A DNA stretch of 5,681 bases from Verrucomicrobiota bacterium (GTDB lineage: Bacteria; Verrucomicrobiota; Verrucomicrobiia; Limisphaerales; JAHEOI01): NCBI GenBank assembly GCA_018610125.1, contig JAHEOI010000036.1, forward strand, positions 1 through 5,681. The letters run 5' to 3'. The notes below the pieces were generated by a model. That model was not told where the DNA came from and ran no database searches. It worked only from the letters and a program-made list of their open reading frames with translations. Shown piece by piece: positions 5,573 through 5,681 of this stretch. A program made the translations under genes and the position numbers. How positions within the stretch are numbered: the first letter of the stretch is position 1; every line of letters begins with the position of its first letter.

Positions 5573-5673
5573 GCTGGAGCCAATTTTGGTTTCTGGCGAG
5601 GCACGATGAAGGAGCATAGCCTTGCCCTCTGTGACTGAAGAGTAACGAAGCCAGAAAGCAAAATTGGCCCAGC
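5573..5673. repeat. About 100-bp element bounded by long imperfect inverted repeats
   Basis: The arm GCCAATTTTGGTTTCTGG (5579-5596) and the arm CCAGAAAGCAAAATTGGC (5651-5668) are complementary at 17 of 18 positions. Pairing continues outward past one bulged A through GCTGG (5573-5577) and CCAGC (5669-5673), and inward by one pair. The 50-odd bases between the arms include a smaller hairpin, AAGG (5609-5612) and CCTT (5620-5623). There is no convincing ORF inside. The structure could be a miniature inverted-repeat element, a structured RNA or a regulatory leader far upstream of ald. Confidence 0.65.
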
Positions 5674-5681
5674 CCGGAGGG

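Larger units (their letters stand above)
5390..5681. other. Upstream region of the ald-SIS operon
   Basis: No gene is supported; both overlapping frames read through repeats and lack family features. The region must contain the promoter of the minus-strand ald-SIS unit. Between the octamer array and the inverted-repeat element lies an AT-richer stretch (5500-5570) that is the likeliest promoter location. The best -35-like hexamers there have no well-placed -10 partner, so none is called. The ends of any upstream gene lie outside the window. Confidence 0.5.

Noticed and set aside
5383..5661. 92-codon frame on the minus strand upstream of ald
   Set aside because: It reads through the octamer array and one arm of the inverted repeat and ends inside the ald start region, with no recognisable domain.

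Overview
This 5,681-base window has moderately high GC and looks like ordinary bacterial chromosome. It carries five protein genes and one tRNA. Four of the proteins belong to recognisable families. I see no transposase, integrase, CRISPR array or phage gene. The intergenic spaces hold short GC-rich hairpins and degenerate octamer repeats. From memory these resemble intergenic repeats of the Planctomycetes-Verrucomicrobia group, so a Verrucomicrobiota-like host is my best guess, but nothing in the window proves it.

Layout from left to right. (1) A plus-strand gene (2-649) encodes an unrecognised protein with two CxxC pairs, probably a small zinc-binding module, and an acidic helical tail. Its 5' end lies at the window edge. 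(2) A spacer (650-843) contains a 13-bp tandem repeat and an 8-bp inverted repeat. (3) A minus-strand tRNA-Ser(GGA) has an encoded CCA end and a long variable arm. (4) A spacer (934-1095) carries degenerate 8-bp repeats. (5) Two minus-strand genes, 37 bp apart, form a probable operon. The first, at 3028-1994, is a short cobalamin-independent methionine synthase-type methyltransferase consisting of the catalytic domain only, with all zinc ligands present. The second, at 1956-1096, is a UlaG-like metallo-beta-lactamase-fold hydrolase. (6) A 420-bp spacer (3029-3448) contains a palindrome upstream of the methyltransferase, a paired-hairpin element and a perfect 9-bp GC-rich hairpin. (7) A second minus-strand pair, 39 bp apart, is alanine dehydrogenase (5389-4283) followed by a SIS-domain phosphosugar protein of the UPF0309 type (4243-3449). 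(8) The right-hand 292 bp contain a clean 8-bp tandem repeat and a roughly 100-bp element bounded by long imperfect inverted repeats.

How the genes may work together is inference. Alanine dehydrogenase deaminates L-alanine to pyruvate and ammonia. SIS proteins of this type act on, or sense, (amino)sugar phosphates. The pair would therefore suit catabolism of alanine and amino sugars such as cell-wall fragments, though the sequence does not name the sugar. The methyltransferase probably makes methionine from homocysteine, or handles a related thiol, using a methyl donor the sequence cannot identify. The hydrolase beside it may act on a product or by-product of that chemistry, or may simply share the transcript.

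I did not find a convincing new biological system. The most interesting signals are the intergenic repeats: the octamer shared by two distant spacers, the bounded 100-bp inverted-repeat element and the paired hairpins. The isolated core-type MetE and its hydrolase partner also deserve a second look.
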